In this document: one piece after another, positions 61,900-64,000 of the stretch
How the letters are laid out: each line of letters opens with the position of its first letter
Numbering within the stretch: position 1 is the stretch's first letter
Source of the DNA: Planctomycetota bacterium
GTDB lineage: Bacteria > Planctomycetota > OFTM77
Length of the DNA stretch: 64,000 nucleotides
Assembly: GCA_029260795.1 (NCBI GenBank)
Contig: JAJDCO010000038.1
Span: forward strand, 1-64,000
Direction of reading: 5' to 3'
Position numbers and translations under genes: made by a program
Notes under the pieces: model-generated
Database searches by the model: none
The model's input: the letters and a program-made list of their open reading frames with translations, nothing else
Told to the model about the DNA's origin: nothing

Positions 61900-63117
61900 A
61901 TGAGCGACCAGATGAACGCCTTCCGGGAGACCCTGGTCGGCATCCTCTTCTTTGGCGCCCTCATCATCGTCGGGGCCTCCACCTTGCTCCTCGGCACCCT
62001 CAGCCTCGAGAGCAAGTCGACCTTCACCGTCGAGTTCCCGAGTGCGGCTGGAATGCGCAAGGGCGACCTCGTGCAGGTCGACGGCGTCATCATGGGCCGC
62101 GTCAAGGCGCTCGACGTTCTCGACCGCCTCGCCGTCCGCGAGGTCCGCGACGATCGGGGCGATCTGAAGAAGGTCACCGTCTCCGTCAGCGCCGAGATCG
62201 AGCTCGACAAGGACATCGTGCTGCAAGACGACTACTTCGTGCAGATCGTTCAATCGTCCGTGCTCGGCGGGCAAGCCATCCAGATCGTGCGCGGAACCTC
62301 GCCCGACGTTGCTTTCGAGAGCGTCCGCGATGCCCGGCTCGTCGGCATCCTTCAACAAGGAGCTCTCGAGGCACTCAGCACGATGTTACGCGAGAATGAG
62401 ACGAACCTCAGCCTGATCATCGAGTCGTTCAAAAACATCGTCACGCGGATCGATCGAGGCGAGGGCAGCCTCGGCAAGTTCCTGACCGAAGAGTCCTTCT
62501 TCGATTACCTCAACGCCGCCGCCTCCGAGGTCGCGACGTTCGTGCGCCAGCTCAACGAGGGCGATGGGCTCATTCCGGCGCTCGTCAACGACAACGAACT
62601 GCGCGACAACGTGGTCGAGATCGTCAGTGATGCTCGCGAGATCGTCGAAGGCGTCAACGAAGGTCGAGGCACGATCGGCAAGCTCTTCGCCGACTCCTCC
62701 CTCTACGACCAGATCTTCGGCCTGACCACCGACGTGCGCTCGATCCTCGCCACGCTCGAAGCGGGCGAAGGCGCCCTCGGAATGCTCCTCAAGGACCGCG
62801 ACCTCGCCCAAGACATCCGCGACACCATCACCGGTGTCCGTGGAGCCGTGGCCGAGCTGCAAAAGGGCGAGAGCCTCCTGGGTCGACTGTTCTACGACCC
62901 GCGCATGGGCGAACAGCTCGCGATGGTCGTCGACGATGTCGCCACCATCGTCCACCGAGTCTCACTCGGACAAGGCACGGTCGGACAGCTCCTCATGCGA
63001 GACGACATCGGCGAGAAGCTGTCGCTCTTGTTCGACATCGTCACGGGTGCCGTCGAAGACGCCCGCGAAGCGGCCCCGATCTCGACCTTCGCCAACGTGA
63101 TCTTCTCGGCTTTCTGA
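61900..63117 (+). CDS. mlaD: MlaD-type MCE protein with repeated C-terminal units
   Basis: 405 residues. One N-terminal span (about 10-33) and an MCE domain (about 38-135; FTVEFPSAAGMRKGDLVQVD, VLGGQAIQIVRGT). The remaining 250 residues hold repeated units with the pattern G-x-G-x-[ILV]-G-x-[LF]: GEGSLGKFL, GRGTIGKLF, GEGALGMLL, GESLLGRLF and GQGTVGQLL, about 35-45 residues apart. This may be a helical channel extending across the periplasm. It is 60 bases after mlaF and completes the operon. Confidence 0.92.
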   Translation: MSDQMNAFRETLVGILFFGALIIVGASTLLLGTLSLESKSTFTVEFPSAAGMRKGDLVQVDGVIMGRVKALDVLDRLAVREVRDDRGDLKKVTVSVSAEIELDKDIVLQDDYFVQIVQSSVLGGQAIQIVRGTSPDVAFESVRDARLVGILQQGALEALSTMLRENETNLSLIIESFKNIVTRIDRGEGSLGKFLTEESFFDYLNAAASEVATFVRQLNEGDGLIPALVNDNELRDNVVEIVSDAREIVEGVNEGRGTIGKLFADSSLYDQIFGLTTDVRSILATLEAGEGALGMLLKDRDLAQDIRDTITGVRGAVAELQKGESLLGRLFYDPRMGEQLAMVVDDVATIVHRVSLGQGTVGQLLMRDDIGEKLSLLFDIVTGAVEDAREAAPISTFANVIFSAF

Positions 63118-63141
63118 GGTAGAGCGACTGCTCTGCGCCCC

Positions 63142-64000
63142 CTATCGAGCCTGACCCGAGTGGATGAAAGGGGCCCAGTAGTAGGGATGAGCCGCGTCGA
63201 TCCTGCGGCTCGCTCCTCCGGTTCCCGTCGTCAGGCCCCGTGCGCCTTCGGTCAACCGCACCTTCAGCTTGGCGGCCCGAAGGGCCGCGGGCACGGAGAG
63301 CCCCCGCTCGAACGCCCCTCGATAGAACTCGATCATCGTATCGGCGGTCTCGCGATCGGCCACCTGCCACAAGGACGCCACGACGGAGCGGGCGCCTGCG
63401 ATCATGAACGCGCGGGCCAAGGATTGCGCCCCCTCGCCACCGAGAACCGTCCCCTGCGCGGTTTCGCACGCCGAGAGCACCACCAGGTTCGCATCGAGCT
63501 GCATGTCCAGGACGTCGGCGACCGTGAAGAACCCGTCTTCCTTCTCGCGAAACGTCAGCGCAAGCCCCGACTGCATCGGGAAATCGGGGTCCACGAAACC
63601 GTGGGCTGCCAAATGCAGGACAGAAAAGGCGCGGAGGTCTTCCCGCAGCACATCGGGTGTCGCATAGGCGCCCATGTGGATGTCGAAGGAGGAGCTGCTC
63701 CATCGGCCCCCGCGACGCCGCAGGACATCGAGCAAGTCCTCGCCCCTGAAGCCGTCTTCGGGAACGAGCTCGAGCAGAAGGCGTCCCAATTCAGAAGCCT
63801 CACGCCGAGTGTGCTCGAGGCGAACCAAGCCCTTCGGGTCGAGGCCGCGGCCACCGAGCAGAGACAGAGAGGAAGCTTTGGCGATCGTCGCCCCCGCGCT
63901 CTTCTCGCCCGGGTAGACGGGATCCGCAAGGACCAACACCCTGCCCCGCGTCTCGCGGGGTCCCAGCCGGGCCAACTCACGCAGGACGGGTGTCGAGGAA
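63142..64000 (-). CDS. CHAT-domain protein, C-terminal part (cut by window edge)
   Basis: The frame is open through base 63999, so the start is beyond the window. What is visible is a caspase-like CHAT domain: the catalytic His lies in HLAAHGFVD (codon at 63601-63603) and Cys in LSACETAQG (63466-63468), with ARSVVASLWQVADRETADTM and the C-terminal AHPYYWAPFIHSG typical of the family. CHAT domains are usually fused to TPR arrays or to signalling modules upstream. It converges with mlaD across 24 bases and may be unrelated to it. Confidence 0.88.
   Translation of the reverse strand, partial: SSTPVLRELARLGPRETRGRVLVLADPVYPGEKSAGATIAKASSLSLLGGRGLDPKGLVRLEHTRREASELGRLLLELVPEDGFRGEDLLDVLRRRGGRWSSSSFDIHMGAYATPDVLREDLRAFSVLHLAAHGFVDPDFPMQSGLALTFREKEDGFFTVADVLDMQLDANLVVLSACETAQGTVLGGEGAQSLARAFMIAGARSVVASLWQVADRETADTMIEFYRGAFERGLSVPAALRAAKLKVRLTEGARGLTTGTGGASRRIDAAHPYYWAPFIHSGQAR

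Overview
The window is G+C-rich bacterial DNA carrying the main translation and transcription gene clusters of a chromosome, with accessory genes on both sides. Lipoproteins, a WaaP/InaA-type sugar kinase and an MlaE-MlaF-MlaD lipid transporter indicate an outer membrane. A kinase fused to a formylglycine-generating-enzyme-like domain, a three-span SecE and CHAT, TIG and carboxypeptidase-regulatory domains are most like Planctomycetota, with Myxococcota or another deltaproteobacterial-type lineage as the alternative. No rRNA lies in the window, so the assignment is an inference.

Layout. 1-5 kb: the 3' end of an ISKra4-type transposase gene, a large HEPN-like/Ser-Thr kinase/FGE-like fusion gene, then an intergenic stretch with insertion-sequence debris. 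5-7.7 kb (minus): a fatty acid desaturase, an unrecognised acidic protein and a one-span membrane protein. 7.7-25.5 kb (minus): one long string in the order rpsL-rpsG-fusA-rpsJ-rplD-W-B-rpsS-rplV-rpsC-rplP-rpmC-rpsQ-rplN-X-E-rpsZ-rpsH-rplF-R-rpsE-rplO-secY-adk-rpmJ-rpsM-K-D-rpoA-rplQ. rplC (L3), rpmD (L30), infA and map are missing from their usual places. Good sigma70-type promoters precede rpsL and rpsJ. 25.5-33.4 kb: a broken PhyH-like gene, a small membrane protein, a 133-bp tandem repeat, a secreted subtilase, a zinc-ribbon membrane protein and a threonine-degradation pair (kbl and an epimerase-type tdh). 33.7-47.8 kb (minus): tRNA-Thr, Tyr, Gly, Thr, then tuf-secE-nusG-rplK-A-J-L-rpoB-rpoC, nearly the classical enterobacterial order, behind a strong promoter.

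47.9-58 kb: mutS2 without a Smr domain, cystathionine beta-synthase, an HU/IHF-type protein, a multi-repeat regulatory-domain surface protein coupled to a sugar kinase, dtd, and two overlapping lipoprotein genes. 58.6-63.1 kb (plus): an apparent four-gene operon in which a lipoprotein made of repeated W-P-L-F/Y type motifs is translationally coupled to mlaE, which is coupled to mlaF, followed by mlaD. The window closes inside a CHAT-domain gene.

The best candidate for an undescribed system is the Mla-type operon headed by the W-P-L repeat lipoprotein. The next is the HEPN-like/kinase/FGE fusion lying between transposon fragments.
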